Source: Paroedura picta (Eukaryota; Chordata; Lepidosauria; Squamata; Gekkonidae). From it: a DNA stretch of 64,000 bases. Position numbers and translations under genes: made by a program. The notes under the pieces were generated by a model that worked only from the letters and a program-made list of their open reading frames with translations, did not search any database and was not told the origin of the DNA. This document shows positions 20,423 to 32,145 of the stretch, piece after piece (within the stretch, counting starts at the first letter, position 1; the number at the start of each line of letters is the position of its first letter). The stretch spans positions 9,221,501 through 9,285,500 of the forward strand of contig NC_135373.1 in the NCBI RefSeq assembly GCF_049243985.1. The letters run 5' to 3'.

Positions 20423-21298
20423 GGCCCATTCCACACCAGGATCAATGTAGCAAATTGATTACGGAAAGAAAAAAACGGAATTTAAAATAGTGGAATTTGG
20501 CGTAACGCATACCTGCCTTTGTATTGGAATGCAGTTGTGTTTCAATCGTTTCCCACAGGTTTCCGGTCTCAGCAAAAATCGCTAGAAAGGAAGCGATTTT
20601 TGCCATGCTTTGTCCCGCCCCTGGCCGTCAATCAAACGAGCAGCCAATGGGTGGTTGTTACCATGCTCCGGAAAAGCCCCTTTCCCTTTAAGAACACGTT
20701 GCAATGAATATGCCTTGATTCCTTGCTTCCTCCTAACGTAGAGACTCATGTAGCTGGCAGCTGGCCTGTGAGCTGCCGATTCATCATTGCCACGCTCCCC
20801 CGAGTGACCCCCCCCCCCGTGCACAGGAACGATTTTCGACCGAAAATAAAGGGAACTTGCAAATGGGGCTGTGTTGTGCTTGGTGACTTGAGGCGAGCTT
20901 TAAAGCAGCTGTGTGGAGGGACTGCAGCTGGAGAAGCCTCGCTGGGTGAATGAAGGCTCGCTGGTTCGTTGCTCTCCGCTCGGTCCAAGAAAAAAAATGG
21001 TGATCGCTTCACCGGAAGTTCAGAGGAGAGAGCCAGGGGGAGGGACTTTGCTGAAACCACAACAATGGTAACACAGAGAACTTTTTCACTAGTGTTGCAG
21101 ATTGGTTGCAAGAGTGTAGCGCTTTCCAGAGGGTGAATCCACTTTTTGGGATTTCCCTGGAAGCGCTATAATGAAGCGCTTCTAGCAGGACTGTTTCAGG
21201 AGTGTGGCAGATTGTGTATGACGTTGTGCATAACTGCATATTAGTACCGATTACAATTTGCCACACTCCTGCTACATTAAACCTGTGCGGAATGGACC
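20423..21298 (+). mobile_element. Non-autonomous Harbinger-like element with TAA target duplication
   Basis: The left end GGCCCATTCCACACCAGG and right end CCTGTGCGGAATGGACC form imperfect terminal inverted repeats. Both ends are flanked by TAA (20420-20422 and 21299-21301), the 3-bp TWA duplication typical of PIF/Harbinger. The 876-bp interior is GC-rich and non-coding, and is shared with 961-1832 in the opposite direction. Confidence 0.7.
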
Positions 21299-21384
21299 TA
21301 AGTCTGTCCATCTTAGGTGAAGTATTCCTCTTTTCCTACTGCCTTCAAATTTTTCTACCATTATTGTCTTTTCCAGTAGAAACA

Positions 21385-21480
21385 AAGCAAGGGTCCAGGA
21401 GCACCTTAAAGATTAATAAAATTTAGGGCAAGGCATGAGCTTTGAGTAGTCAATGCTCACTTCTTCAGATACAGCTAGAA
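21385..21480 (-). mobile_element. Penelope-like element 3' end with hammerhead-like core
   Basis: In reverse complement it carries CTGAAGAAGTGAGC, then AAAGCTCATG, then TTAAGGTGCTCCTGG. Related tails occur at 38755, 39280 and 58610, the last next to a GIY-YIG coding remnant, which ties the tail to Penelope-like elements. The core is decayed. Confidence 0.55.
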
Positions 21481-21544
21481 TATGAGTCCATCTATCCTGT
21501 ATTTAGGAGAATGGAGTGATTTCAGATGCCAAAAGAGACTCCTG

Positions 21545-21665
21545 CCTGAAGTAGTCGCAAAGCAACATACAATGGCCTTTCCTTCCTTTCCCCACAACCA
21601 ACACCCTGCGAGGCGGGTGAGGCTGAGAGAGCTCTGAGAGAGACTGCTCTGTGGGAACAGCCTAT
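21545..21665 (-). mobile_element. tRNA-derived SINE fragment
   Basis: A partial 3' part (TTTCCTTCCTTTCCCCACAA, then GAGGCGGGTGAGGCTGAGAG) of the family seen at 8950. Confidence 0.65.
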
Positions 21666-21681
21666 CATAAGGCTGTGACTA

Positions 21682-21960
21682 GCCAGCTTGGTGTAGAGGT
21701 TAGGAGCGCAGACTTCTAATCTGGCAAGCCAGGTTTGATTCCCCACTCCCCCACATGCAACCGGCTGGGTGACCCTGAGCTTGCCACAGCACTGATAAAG
21801 CTGTTCTGACCCAGTGGTAATGTCAGGGCTCTCTCAGCCTTACCTCCCTCACAGGGTGTCTGTTGTGGGGAGAGGAAAAGGAAGGCAACTGTAAGCCACT
21901 TTGAGACTGCTTCCGGTAGAGAAAAGCAGCATATAAGAACCAACTCTTCTTCTTCTATCC
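21682..21960 (+). mobile_element. tRNA-derived SINE (GCCGCTTTGAG-tail family)
   Basis: Complete copy: head AGCCAGCTTGGTGTAGAGG, B-box-like GGTTTGATTCCCC, tail AGAAAAGCAGCATATAAGAA with TTC repeats. Confidence 0.85.
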
Positions 21961-22639
21961 CAAGGTCGCGCAGCTGGCTGCATGTGGAGGAGTAAGGAAC
22001 TTAATGCTGGTCATCCAGGGTGGGTTCCTTGTAGGAACACACTGATCCCGGAACCCCTGGGATGAACTACCAAGAAAATCAGGAGAAAGTCAAGCATGTG
22101 GAAAAGCACTGAAACAGATTGCAGCTGACTTTGATTTCCAGGAGAGCGTAATGGGATTTTTCTTCCCACATCCAATGAGGTAATCTGGATTAAAGGCTCT
22201 GAATACGACACTGCTTATTCAAAAATGCTGAGTGGTAGAATTTCCAGGATCTCTCTATTAGAGGCTGTCTATCAACCTTGACATCTGCTAACAGAAATGA
22301 GATGTGTGACTTCCGTTCTTTGAACCCTAATCAGCAAACCTAATCAAAAATCTTCAAAAACGTTTATCTTCTATTGCAAAAACTGAATAGTTCTCTTTGT
22401 TAAAAATATGTTAAGAAGGACAGGCAAGTGCAAATTAATCCTGCATGTTAGAACAAGCGCTAAAACTGTCAAAGTTCCTAATGTTTCTAATGATTATAGT
22501 CAGTAATATTTTAAGAACAAACAAGGTTTCAGGTTTTTGTCTCACTATTTCTTGGCATTATTTTAAAAAAAAACAAGTCAAATACTCCCAGAAATCTCAC
22601 ATAATGCATCAATCATCATCTGTTCCACATAATATAATT

Positions 22640-23782
22640 CTGTTAAGGCCTTGGAGGAGGAGCCTGTCTCATGGCTTAAGTGCTGCTCAGCCACTCAGGG
22701 GGGCTGTCCCACCCCTGTGCCTCCTCCTCCAACCAACTTGCCTGTCTCCAGCAGCCAGCCAATCGCCTTCTGTCCCCCACCCCTGACCACCCCCTGCTCC
22801 TTCCACTTCCCTCTGAGGCTCGGAAGCTGCAGATCCTTGCTGCGTGAGAGCTGCCCCTGCTGGTGAGTTCCCTAACAGCTGCCTGCAGCCTTTCCAAGTC
22901 CTGGGGAGAGGGGGAGGCCATCTGCAGAGTTCTTCCACCCCACCCCCCTAATCTAGTGTCCATTGTATTCCTGAATGCAACAGGCTTGGCTCCTCGTCTT
23001 TTCTAAATCTAATCCTTACTCTGTATCAATCATTTAACTTTTTTCTAACTTTTTCAATTGACTGTCAAAGATTAAAATAGCCTTAAGCAACCAGAATCCA
23101 CCAATAGTTCCACATAGTCCACATACTCATAGCTAATCTGGATGTTTGGCAAGAAAAGAGAGGAAGTAATCTGATACGGCTAGAATAGCACCACAACCCT
23201 CAATTTGTGTAGTGGTTGGGAGTGCAGATGGTGAAGTTATTGCTGAAAAGAGTGATCACCCTCCCTACCCGGCTGCTCACCTCTCCGGGAGCCTGGCTGC
23301 TGTATCTTGTGAGTTCGTGGAGCTCCACATGGGCTGCGGTGGCTAGGAGGCAGCAGCCAGGAGAAGGCTGCCGTGGCGGGCAGGAGGAGACGACGGCCAG
23401 GGGGAGGCACTGGAGCCGCCACCACCAAGGAGGTGGCTGCAGTCCATGTGAGAAACCGGTGGCAACGGCAGCAGCATGGAGGTGGCACACAAGGCCGCGC
23501 GGAGCACGTAGCCGACAGCACGAGCCCGCTGAGAAGCCTCTGTCCGCGCCACGAGGGACGTTGCACCGTGGGAGGCATCTCTCTCCAGATATTTGCATGC
23601 TCACCACCAGCCGACCCAAGGCCACCAGCCCTGAGCCTGACCTACGCTCTCCCCCCACCTTGTGACAGAAAGGTTGCCTGCGGAGTGCCAGCCCTCTTCG
23701 TGCCTCGCCATCGCTGCCTCCTCCTCAATGGTCATCCCGCTAGCACCTGCTGCTATTCAGCTTGCAGCGAGCTTTCTACTAG
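22640..23782 (+). repeat. GC-rich dispersed repeats; Helitron-like end at 23779-23782
   Basis: The open frames here (for example 23216-23665) are GC-rich and repetitive, without a domain. The end GCTTTCTACTAG followed by T matches the end of the repeat at 32145 (GCTTTCCTACTAG then T) and fits the CTAG|T terminus of Helitrons. A block at 22955-22980 (CCATTGTATTCCTGAATGCA) is a diverged relative of the hairpin at 32108-32133. Limits and 5' ends are uncertain. Confidence 0.4.
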
Positions 23783-24639
23783 TGTTATATGTTTTACAAG
23801 AATGGGATTATATGTCGTTCTGCCATTTGAGCATGGGGTGGATCCGTTTGTGGAGCAGGCCATGCCCACGTGCTGGCCTACTGAATAGAGGGGGTTTCTC
23901 TAAGAGGCTGTGGGAAAGCGGAGCCAGCTGCCCCCCCCCCATTCATGGATGAGGGGGCCTTGATGGCAGGGCCGCATTTCTGGCAAAGGAACCCAGCAGG
24001 GGCTCATGCCTCGATGGATTCCTGACCATGGCCTCCTCCCTGGGGAACCAGCAAGCCACTGGGGGTCCAGGGATCCTGGTGGCCTTGCCGGATGGACATG
24101 GGCATTGTCCGCTGATGTCAAGGGGCTACCTTGTGGCCGGTAGTCCACAAGTGGGCCGGATCCTGATCCCCCATGCTGTGCAACACTCTGTTGTTAATAA
24201 GGCCATGGCCAGTTTTATGCCAAAAGGCTTCTGGTCTGTGTCCTGGCTGAAGCGTGGATGGTATCCCCCTGCAAAGCAAAGGTAATTGTATATGGGTTGC
24301 TCGGTTCCACTGAAACATGGGCGGAGTCAATAGCTCCACACCGCCTTAAGAATCTTCTGTCACTCATCTGTCTTTAACAGCACAGTAGGTTGATAGGAGC
24401 ATGAAAATCAAACGTTGTCAACTGTGAAACGCTGTAGCTAACTGAGGGCATGGTCCTGGATATAACCCTAGAAAAGGACGTAGATACAGACCTAGATATA
24501 GACCTAGATAAAAAGGACGTAGACCTAGATATAACCCTAGAAAAAGGATGGTTCCCTTCAGTTTCCCTTCAGAATGGGCATTACCTCAGGATGTTGTCCC
24601 TGTAACTTTTACCTCTATGCCAGGAGACACATTGATGAA

Positions 24640-25400
24640 AGAAGAACATAACAAGGAGCAGCTATAGTGTGAGATTGTACAATTAACAAAATGTCAGTTA
24701 TTGAGGGAAAATTGGTACCAAATGTTTTATGGGTGGTATATGACCCCTAAAGGTATAAGCAGGATTTCAAGTCAATATGATGGGAACTGTTGGAGGTGGG
24801 CTTTCCTTTCACATGTGGTGGTCTTGTGAATGTATTTTTAAAAATAATGACGGTTCTTATATGCCGCTTTTCTCTACCCAAAGGAGTGTCAAAGCGGCTT
24901 ACAATCACCTTCCCTTTCTTCTCCCCACAACAGACACCCTGTGGGGTGGGTGAGGCTGAGAGAGCCCTGATATTCCTGCTCGGTCAGAACAGCTTCATCA
25001 CTGCTGTGGTGAGCCCAAGATCACCCAGCTGGTTGCTTGTGGGGAAGTGCGGAAAACCCGGCTCACCAGATTAGAAGTCCACACTCCCAACTACTACACC
25101 AAGCTGGCTGTCAAGAATGTATAAAAATACATGTTGCAACGGAGAAAATCTTAAGCATTGAGTTCCCTTAGGTGCTAAATTTATGTTGCTAAGTGTCTTC
25201 CCAATTAATCTGCCTAACCATGCTATATTTTTTCCCCATGAGACCTTTGCAGCTAGATTATTACTGGCATTGAGATGGAAGCATCAAGAAGAACACAATG
25301 TGAACTTACAGTTGGAGGAGATCAGAAAGTTTGCACAATAACGAAGTGGACTAATTTAGCAAACAGAAAACCACCAAAAGAATCCCCTGAGTGCCGGGAC
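24640..25400 (+). mobile_element. L1 LINE ORF2 fragment, interrupted by a SINE
   Basis: The frame before the SINE reads LRENWYQMFYGWYMTPKG and YDGNCWRW, the zinc-knuckle area of L1 ORF2. After the SINE (24850-25110) it continues with words like LLLALRWKHQEEH. The left part is nearly identical to the L1 scrap at 36327-36405. Confidence 0.6.
24850..25110 (-). mobile_element. tRNA-derived SINE nested in L1
   Basis: Complete copy in reverse: GGTTCTTATATGCCGCTTTT at the left, head ending ACACCAAGCTGGCT at the right. It interrupts the L1 frame and so is younger than that L1. Confidence 0.8.
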
Positions 25401-25440
25401 TTATTCTTACGATTTGTGGATAGACAAAATTATTAAACAA

Positions 25441-26170
25441 CTAGCAGCTAAGCAATTGCATGGCAGAAGGCAGCGGGCGCTAGTGGGAGTACATGGGAGG
25501 TGATTGCTGTGGAGGCGCAGAGAGGCCTCCGCACGGCAGGCCCCATCCCCAAAGGCAGCGTGTGGGGGTGGTGTGGTGCAGAGGGCATGTGGGCCATAGG
25601 CTGGGTTCGGATGGGCAGCAATGTACAAGGCAGCGGTGGGGGCTCTGGGCATGCAGGGGCAGCGGAGGTGGCAGCATGGAGGATGGGGCAGCTGCGGCTG
25701 GCACCGGCCGCCAATGGTGTGGCCTCCTCAGGGGGGGGGAGTGTTTCCGGGACCTAGCTAGTCCCGGTGGTGCAGTGGCACGGAACACAGGGGTTCCGGA
25801 GGGCGCGTGCAGACCGTCGGTGGTGCAACCCGTGCAGTGTGGTGTGTGGTGGTGGCGGCTGGTGTGGGCAACTGCCAATCCTGGTTGGCAGAGCCAGCTG
25901 CTGCCCTTCTTGCCGCCGGTGGTGGGTGCATGAACCCGGCGCCTACTCATGTTGGGCGGTGGCGGTGGCCTGCTCTGAGCATCATGTTGTCCCAAGGTGC
26001 CAGCTCCAGTTCCGCAGCAGCTCTGTGTGTGCACGGGCGAGAGGCGAGCGGGCAGTCAGGGAGGGCGGGTGGTGTAGGGGCCGGCCCAATCATTGGCCCA
26101 GATTCGAGTCCGGACACTGTCCTGAGGCCGGACACACTCCACCCCTAGGCCTATTTCCCAATTATATATA
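25441..26170 (-). repeat. GC-rich dispersed repeat, possibly Helitron-derived
   Basis: The left edge starts A|CTAG, the mirror of a CTAG|T Helitron end, but no clear hairpin is seen there. The right edge GGACACACTCCACCCCTAGG is shared with 8040-8090. The open frames, including one of 192 residues, are compositionally biased and have no domain, so I do not call a gene. Confidence 0.35.
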
Positions 26171-27055
26171 TGAATCATGGATGGATAAGGATTTTTTGTA
26201 TTTTCTGGAGAGGGATTTCTTGGCTTTTGTTTTAGCTAGCTCGAAACACTTTTGTGATCAATATGTTTTGTTGTGTTTATTATCTGTTACTTATGTTTTA
26301 TTCTTTATAATCCTTTTTCTTCCTCTGTATTCTTTATATTTATAATTTTTAGTTTTAAATTTAAATTTAAATTTTTTTAAGAACGCGATCTGTGTTTTTC
26401 CTATAACTTTCATGTCAGGAGACCCATAGATTCAGTTGCCTTATTTGGCACTGCAGGTGTAGGGACATGAACAACACCGACACAAATGCAGAAAACTGCA
26501 CATCACAGCACTGCCAACGCCACCCAATTTCCTGCCCTCCCAAACCCACAATGCTTAGAGGCTGGTTATCAAACCCCAACAAACCTCTGATGGTGAGATA
26601 AAGGATAGAATTAACGGCAAAGGGAAGAGGGGAAGGTAGAACAGCAAACGACGAAGACAGTAAACGGGCTTCTTTTCTCTTCTCCAGATTCCTTAAACTG
26701 CAGGCAGTCCTGAATCGGACTCTGGGACATTGTTCTGCTTCGCTCCAGGTCAGTGCCAGAAAAACCGGGACCAAATGACATAATGAGTGCTTGTTTTTGT
26801 AGGAAGTACCTCTGGATGCATGGGGATTTTGGTTCAGAGGCATGCTTAGTGGCGCAGAGCATCTCTTCGGAACGGTGGGAGCGCTATACTACTGAACTCA
26901 AGACATATCGGTTTTGTGTCTCAGCTGACATACATTTGAAATAGTAATAGTAGCAGTTTGATTTGTTTGGTTCAGGTGTGGGGGTAGAGCCATATTCCAG
27001 CCTGGAGCAATGATTTATCCCATCAAGGAATTTCATTGTCTGTTTTCTGCTGAGA
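26171..27055. other. No gene recognised
   Basis: No splice-supported exon or repeat family was recognised. The open frames here (up to 142 residues) lack domains. Confidence 0.35.
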
Positions 27056-27057
27056 GA

Positions 27058-27305
27058 CAGCTTGGTGTCGTGGTTAAGAGCAGTGGTCTGTAATCTGGAG
27101 ATCTGGGTTAGATTCCCCACTGCTCCTCTACAAGCAGCCGGCTGGGTGACCGTGGGCCTGTCACCATTCTCTCAGAGCTCTCTCAGCCTCACCTCCCTCA
27201 CAGGGTGTCTGTTGTGGGGAGAGGAAGGGAAGGTGATTGTAAGCTGCTTTGAGACTCCTCCGGGTAGTGAAAAGTGGGGTACAAAAAACAACTTTTCTTC
27301 TTCTT
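27058..27305 (+). mobile_element. tRNA-derived SINE, older subfamily
   Basis: Head CAGCTTGGTGTCGTGGTTAA, tail GTGAAAAGTGGGGTACAAAA, as in the copy at 8521. Confidence 0.75.
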
Positions 27306-27427
27306 CCTGATATGGCATTTATTTTTTCTCCATAATTACGCCTTTCGATGCAGCTAGAATGTGGGCTTACTTACGTTACGTCGGGTTTAACAATGCTTTG
27401 CCTTTATCTGATAGCCAAATGATTTTG

Positions 27428-28200
27428 TTTTGTTTTTTTTATATAATTTTATTATTTGTTATTATATAAAGCATTTACAGAAAGGTAAAAGAGAAAAAAA
27501 CGACCAGCTGATAAGTAATTATTTCATTGTCTATACATCGTCTATACAAGTATACCATACTTAGTGTAGTCTAATATTATCTCAAGAAATATATAGTCAG
27601 TTCCCATTGCATATTGGTCCTAACCTAGCAGTTACTGCTGTCTTTCTTAAGAAAGTCCAGATAATCACTCCACTGTTCATCATATTCTTCCGGTGGTTTC
27701 TTCTTAACCACGTTAGTGAGTCTTGCCATTTTTGCTAAGTCCGCTAATTTGTCAAGCCGTGTGGAAATAGTTGGAGTCTCAGTCGCCTTCCAGTGCTTCG
27801 CCCACACCAACCGTGCTGCCGTAGTTGCATGGAAGAAGAAGATTCTAGAAGAAGTAGGTAAAGCACTTGGGTGGAAGCTTAGCAGCATAGATTCAGGCTT
27901 CATTGGGTATTGCATTTTAAATATTTCCTGTAACACCATATGTATTTTAGCCCAATACTTTTTTGCTTTCTCACAATTCCACCACATGTGATAAAAGGAA
28001 CCTATTGCTTTATGACATTTCCAACATTTATTATCAAACCTATCTGAGATTTTTGCAATGACCTTTGGAGTAATATATCATCTATAAAACATCTTATACC
28101 AGTTTTCCCTTAAAATCTGGCTGTTGGTTTGTTTAGGAATTTTGGTCCAAACTCGTTCCCATTCCTCCATAGCAATTATGGAGCCCAGGTTTTGCATCCA
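27428..28200 (-). mobile_element. L1 LINE, 5'-truncated, with 57-bp target duplication
   Basis: The minus-strand frame reads MWWNCEKAKKYWAKIHMVLQ and RLDKLADLAKMARL, the C-terminus of L1 ORF2. The A-rich tail is at the left (27428-27450 as poly-T). The 57-bp sequences 27371-27427 and 28201-28257 are identical by eye and flank it exactly, so they are the target-site duplication. The identity marks a recent insertion. The truncated 5' junction is at about 28200. Confidence 0.9.
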
Positions 28201-28599
28201 TTACGTTACGTCGGGTTTAACAATGCTTTGCCTTTATCTGATAGCCAAATGATTTTGGATTTTATTCTGGGTGTTAAATACACATGTTTTCTGACTGATG
28301 CTACTCTTAAACGACCCCTGAAACCTGTGGGAATTGTGGCCAAAGATAGATGTGGTGTTAGCTGTGAGTTTAGCTGGCTCTAGGAAAAATAAGTCATATT
28401 ATTATTTATTAGACTTCTATTTTGCTGCTTTCCAGTGGCTTGCAACATAACCTCCCACATGAAACCCATTTTACCCAAGGCTCTCAGCCCCCTATGACCA
28501 CAAAAGACTGGCAGTGTATAAATCCTTTCTTTGAGCAGACCTCCCTAGAGGTGGGGGATGTAGATGTACTACAACTGAGCCTGAGGAGGGCTGTGATAT

Positions 28600-28860
28600 C
28601 CCTAGCACTAGCGCTGGCCTCACCCCAAAACCTGGTGGAAGAGCCTTTGCAGAACTGTGATAGCTCCGTCGGGGCCCTCAGCTCTCCTTAGAGCTCATTT
28701 CACCAGGTTGGGGCCAGGACTGAGAAGGCCCTGGCCCTAGATGAGGCCAGGCGCCCTTCCTTAGGAGCAGGGACCTCCAAGAGATTCGCACTTGTAGAGC
28801 TTTGTGGGGGACATAAGCAGGCAAGCAGTCCCTCAGGCAGGTTTTGGAGGGCAGGTTGAC
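28600..28860. repeat. Dispersed repeat of unknown class
   Basis: The sequence AAGGCCCTGGCCCTAGATGA and onward looks like a common lizard repeat that I recognise but cannot name. It lies upstream of the receptor at 29109 and may overlap its 5' region. Confidence 0.35.
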
Positions 28861-29061
28861 TGACCACTGTTCCCTACTCTAGTTAAATTGTACTTTCTAG
28901 CAACCAGGTTCTGGGGCACAGAGCAAAGGTATCCTTTTCATGTACTGTTTGCGAAGCTCCACAGGTAGCTGCATTGTTGCTGTTGGGTACAGATTTCTCA
29001 AGTAGGTGGGCAATGACCAGAAACCCTCAAGACAGTACTTACATTCTTGTGTTTTTCATCC

Positions 29062-29063
29062 AG
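29062..29063 (+). other. Splice acceptor of the receptor exon at 29109
   Basis: The pyrimidine-rich run CATTCTTGTGTTTTTCATCC ends in AG at these bases, 45 nt before the ATG. It implies a 5' non-coding exon upstream, as in FPR-type genes. Confidence 0.6.
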
Positions 29064-29108
29064 GAGAAGACAGAAGACGAGAGTGAAGGAGAGTGTCCCT
29101 GAAAGAAA

Positions 29109-30170
29109 ATGGAGAACACCACTCTTGCCTACGATAATTTTAGTCTCATGAATGAACAACCTATGGACCAAGAATATGTGCTGCACGTCTTCTCCATGAT
29201 CATCAACAGCCTGACCTTCTTATTTGGGTGCATTGGAAATGGCCTAGTCATTATCATCATTGGCTTCTGCATGGAGAAGACAGTCAATACCATCTGGTTC
29301 CTCAACTTAGCTATCGCAGATTTCACCTTCACCTTCTTCCTGCCATTGAACATTGTCCACCTCGCCCTGGGCCTTCATTGGCCCTTTGGGGAGGCCATGT
29401 GCAAGATCAGCAGCACCCTGGTCTTGGTCAATCTCCACGCAAGTGTCTACTTCCTTATGATCATTAGCATAGACCGTTGTGTTTCTGTGAGATGTCCCAT
29501 CTGGGCTCGGAATCACCGGACCCTCCGCCTGGCTTCCTTTGTGGCTTTGGGTGTTTGGATCCTGGCCCTGGCGTTGAGTTCTCCAAACCTTCGATTCAGG
29601 AAGACCATACGTGTTGGGGAGGTGGTTGGGTGCTATAGAGAATTCAGTAGTGATGAGGAACAAGCAAAAACCATCCACCGTGCCACAGTAATCAACCAGT
29701 TCATCTTGACCTTCGCTATCCCCTTCATGGTTATCACCGTTTGCTATGGAGCGATTGTTCTGCAGCTCAGGAGGGACCGCCTAAGCCAATCAAGCAAGCC
29801 CTTCAAGGTCATCACCGCTGTCATTCTGGCGTTTTTCATTTGCTGGTTCCCATATCATGTTTTCGCTTTCCTTAAGGTCCAAGCCTACAAGGACAAAACA
29901 CTGCACCGAGTCCTCATCACGGGTATTCCTTTGACATCCAGCCTGGCCTTTGTCAACAGCTGCCTCAACCCCATCCTGTATGTCTTCATGGGGCGTGGTA
30001 TTAAGCAAAGGTTGAAATGCTCCGTCCTATCAATATTTGAGAATGCCTTCTCCGAGGGGACCAGCCAGAGAACAACACATGAAAGGAGCGTTGATAAGAA
30101 TATTTCCAGACTAGAGACTTTCCCACCAACTCCAAAGGGACAGGAAGAAGTAACGTCCATGCATGGATAA
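29109..30170 (+). CDS. Chemerin/formyl-peptide receptor-like class A GPCR
   Basis: An intact 353-residue plasma-membrane receptor, predicted to bind a peptide or lipid chemoattractant and to couple to Gi (family inference). Sequons lie at N3 and N10. Hallmarks in order: N44 in TM1, D71 in TM2 (NLAIAD), Cys pair C98 and C175, DRC instead of DRY at 122-124, CWFP at 245-248, NPILY at 287-291. The segment EKTVNTIWFLNLAIADFTFT and the DRC triplet are typical of CMKLR1, GPR1 and FPR receptors. The end NPILYVFMGRGIKQRL fits CMKLR1 or FPR equally. The coding region is a single exon with an acceptor 45 nt upstream. I cannot choose between a CMKLR1-like and an FPR-like name, so no symbol is given. It is 18 kb from the GPR33-like gene and 24 kb from the third receptor. 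Confidence 0.9.
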   Translation: MENTTLAYDNFSLMNEQPMDQEYVLHVFSMIINSLTFLFGCIGNGLVIIIIGFCMEKTVNTIWFLNLAIADFTFTFFLPLNIVHLALGLHWPFGEAMCKISSTLVLVNLHASVYFLMIISIDRCVSVRCPIWARNHRTLRLASFVALGVWILALALSSPNLRFRKTIRVGEVVGCYREFSSDEEQAKTIHRATVINQFILTFAIPFMVITVCYGAIVLQLRRDRLSQSSKPFKVITAVILAFFICWFPYHVFAFLKVQAYKDKTLHRVLITGIPLTSSLAFVNSCLNPILYVFMGRGIKQRLKCSVLSIFENAFSEGTSQRTTHERSVDKNISRLETFPPTPKGQEEVTSMHG

Positions 30171-31439
30171 ACTCCTCATTCACTGGTCAAGGGAAATTGG
30201 GGAAAGAAATCTGGTTTACAGTCAGGAAAGATCTCCAAACCAGGCTTTAATTGGCCATAGCTGGGAAGTGGGGGTGGGGGCGAAGTGGCAGGGGTCTTCA
30301 CTTAATTTTGCTCAGAAAAAGAGAATGTAACTGCATACATATTGGTAGGTTGGTTCCCGCATATTAACAAAATTGGGGAAGCTGGAAAATGAGCATGTTT
30401 TTTTCCATTGCCACCCAGGATAGAGGAGCACTTTCCTATAACCCCCCCCCCCCCAATGCTGCCTGCATTCCCAAAGCCTGAAATCACTTTGAATCAGGGC
30501 ATCTTCCTCCCCCGTGGCCACACAGCAGGGACTCTCCTCTCTATGGCGGAACCTGCTCTCTCCCCATTAATGATTTCCTCCCCAAATATTCTCCCAAAAT
30601 TCTTTCAGGATAGTCGATTGCAGAATAATCCCAATTGCTCCACCTTTCCTTTTCTCTTCCCCACTTGATCTACAGCAGGGACTCCCCCCCCCCCATCCAT
30701 CCTTCAGAAGCAGGCCGCAGGCTCGCCTGCCTTCTCCAATCCTCCAGGGACAAAAAAGAATCCCAGTCTTTCTTGTTATATCAATGCAGCGTTGTAACAC
30801 AATAACTAAGAAAAAATACCTTGGGGGGAAGGGGGGAGGGAGGAGACATGGAATGAAGGAGCACGATTAAAAGAAAGGTACAATCAGGCACCATTTGGCA
30901 ATTAAAAAAAACGTTTGGGAATGAGGAAAGGAGCAAAGCATTATGGGAGGCTGCCTCCTTCTGACCCCAATGTGGAAAACATATGGTGAATTACAGCCTG
31001 GAAAAGGAAGGGAGGAAGGCCCAAGTGCAGAAAGCAGAGAGCCAACTTGCATCATCCAATCGAAGTCCAAAGCAAGGCTAAAATGAGGTATGTATACTAA
31101 TGCGGAAACGGTCTGACTCAGGCCTGACAAGAATCCTCCAGAACAATAACAGTGCTGCTCCATGTTTATTAGTGCAGCAAGCAATTCAGTCACGGTTTTC
31201 TTTTCAGGAATCAATCTTGAAAATAATGAAAAGCTGTTCACAAACGTTTCTTTGCGATCTGTAGGCTCTCACCCAGTGCTTTTCCCTTGGAAAAAAAATT
31301 CCTCTTCAGACATACATATGTCAACTAGAAAATTAAACCAGTTATGTAGCGATTCATAGGCAGCTCATCCTTTTCTTAGTGCTGTTATTAACCCATCTAT
31401 CCTTACCATTAGTATAGCTCTTATATTTTAGAAACAGCC
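30171..31439. other. No gene; low-complexity tracts
   Basis: Probably includes the 3' UTR of the receptor. It contains poly-C at about 30441-30453 and 30685-30694. No repeat family or exon was recognised. Confidence 0.4.
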
Positions 31440-32145
31440 ATGTAGGTGGCCCTGTCCGGATCACAAAGGGCCACCCTGTCTGGGTGGTGTCCAGGTGGTG
31501 TCTGGGTCAGCGGGCCAATCCAGCTTTGCTGGGTGCATCAGGATTAGGCCAGCCCCTGAAGCGCCCACCTCCAGGAGCCAACTGAGCAGGCCAATCCAGA
31601 CACATGCAGCAAAGCTGGGCGCATCCAGATTGGGATGGCCCCTGGAGCAGCTGCTTGCAGCGCCCGCTCCTCCTCGGTGAGGCCCTTCCCTACCAGCTAC
31701 CGCACCACCCAGCCACCATACCAACAAAGGCCCCTCCGTCGAGACCGCCCACTGCTGGCTGTCGCCCACACCGTCTCCCCCAAATGGCCTTCCAGCCCAC
31801 CATCACTGCCGCCCGCTTGCTCCCCGATCTCCCCAGTTGATTCAAATATGGGTTGTCCCGGTGGCTCTCACTGGCCACCTGACCACGCCGACGTGGCTGC
31901 TCACCTGGGCTGCCGCCCACCTTGGCCTGATGCTGTGCCAGTGCTTCCCGGTGGTGCCCTCACACCTGGAGGTGCACACCGGGCAAGCCTCGCACCCTCG
32001 CTGGCCCACCTACAACCTCCCTTGGTCAAGCAGCACCCACCCAGCCGCCGATCTACTCCCTGGCTGCCTCGTGCCCTAACCTCCCTCCTCCAGGTATGCC
32101 GCTAGATCCCATTGCATTCCTGGATACAATGGGCTTTCCTACTAG
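31440..32145 (+). mobile_element. Helitron-like element, 3' end at 32145
   Basis: The right end has a perfect 7-bp stem CCCATTG (32108-32114) and CAATGGG (32127-32133) around a 12-nt loop, then CTTTCCTA and CTAG (32142-32145) followed by T. That is the classic Helitron 3' terminus (hairpin, then CTRR, inserted before T). The interior is GC-rich. Its early part GGGCCAATCCAGCTTTGCTG resembles reverse complements of 8010-8070 and 26080-26120. The 5' end is not fixed. Confidence 0.5.

Noticed and set aside
23216-23888. GC-rich open frames of 149-171 codons
   Set aside because: Overlapping frames on both strands in a repeat that ends in a Helitron-like terminus; typical of GC-rich non-coding sequence.
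25480-26345. Open frames of 146-192 codons on both strands
   Set aside because: Composition-driven, overlapping and repeat-derived; no domain.
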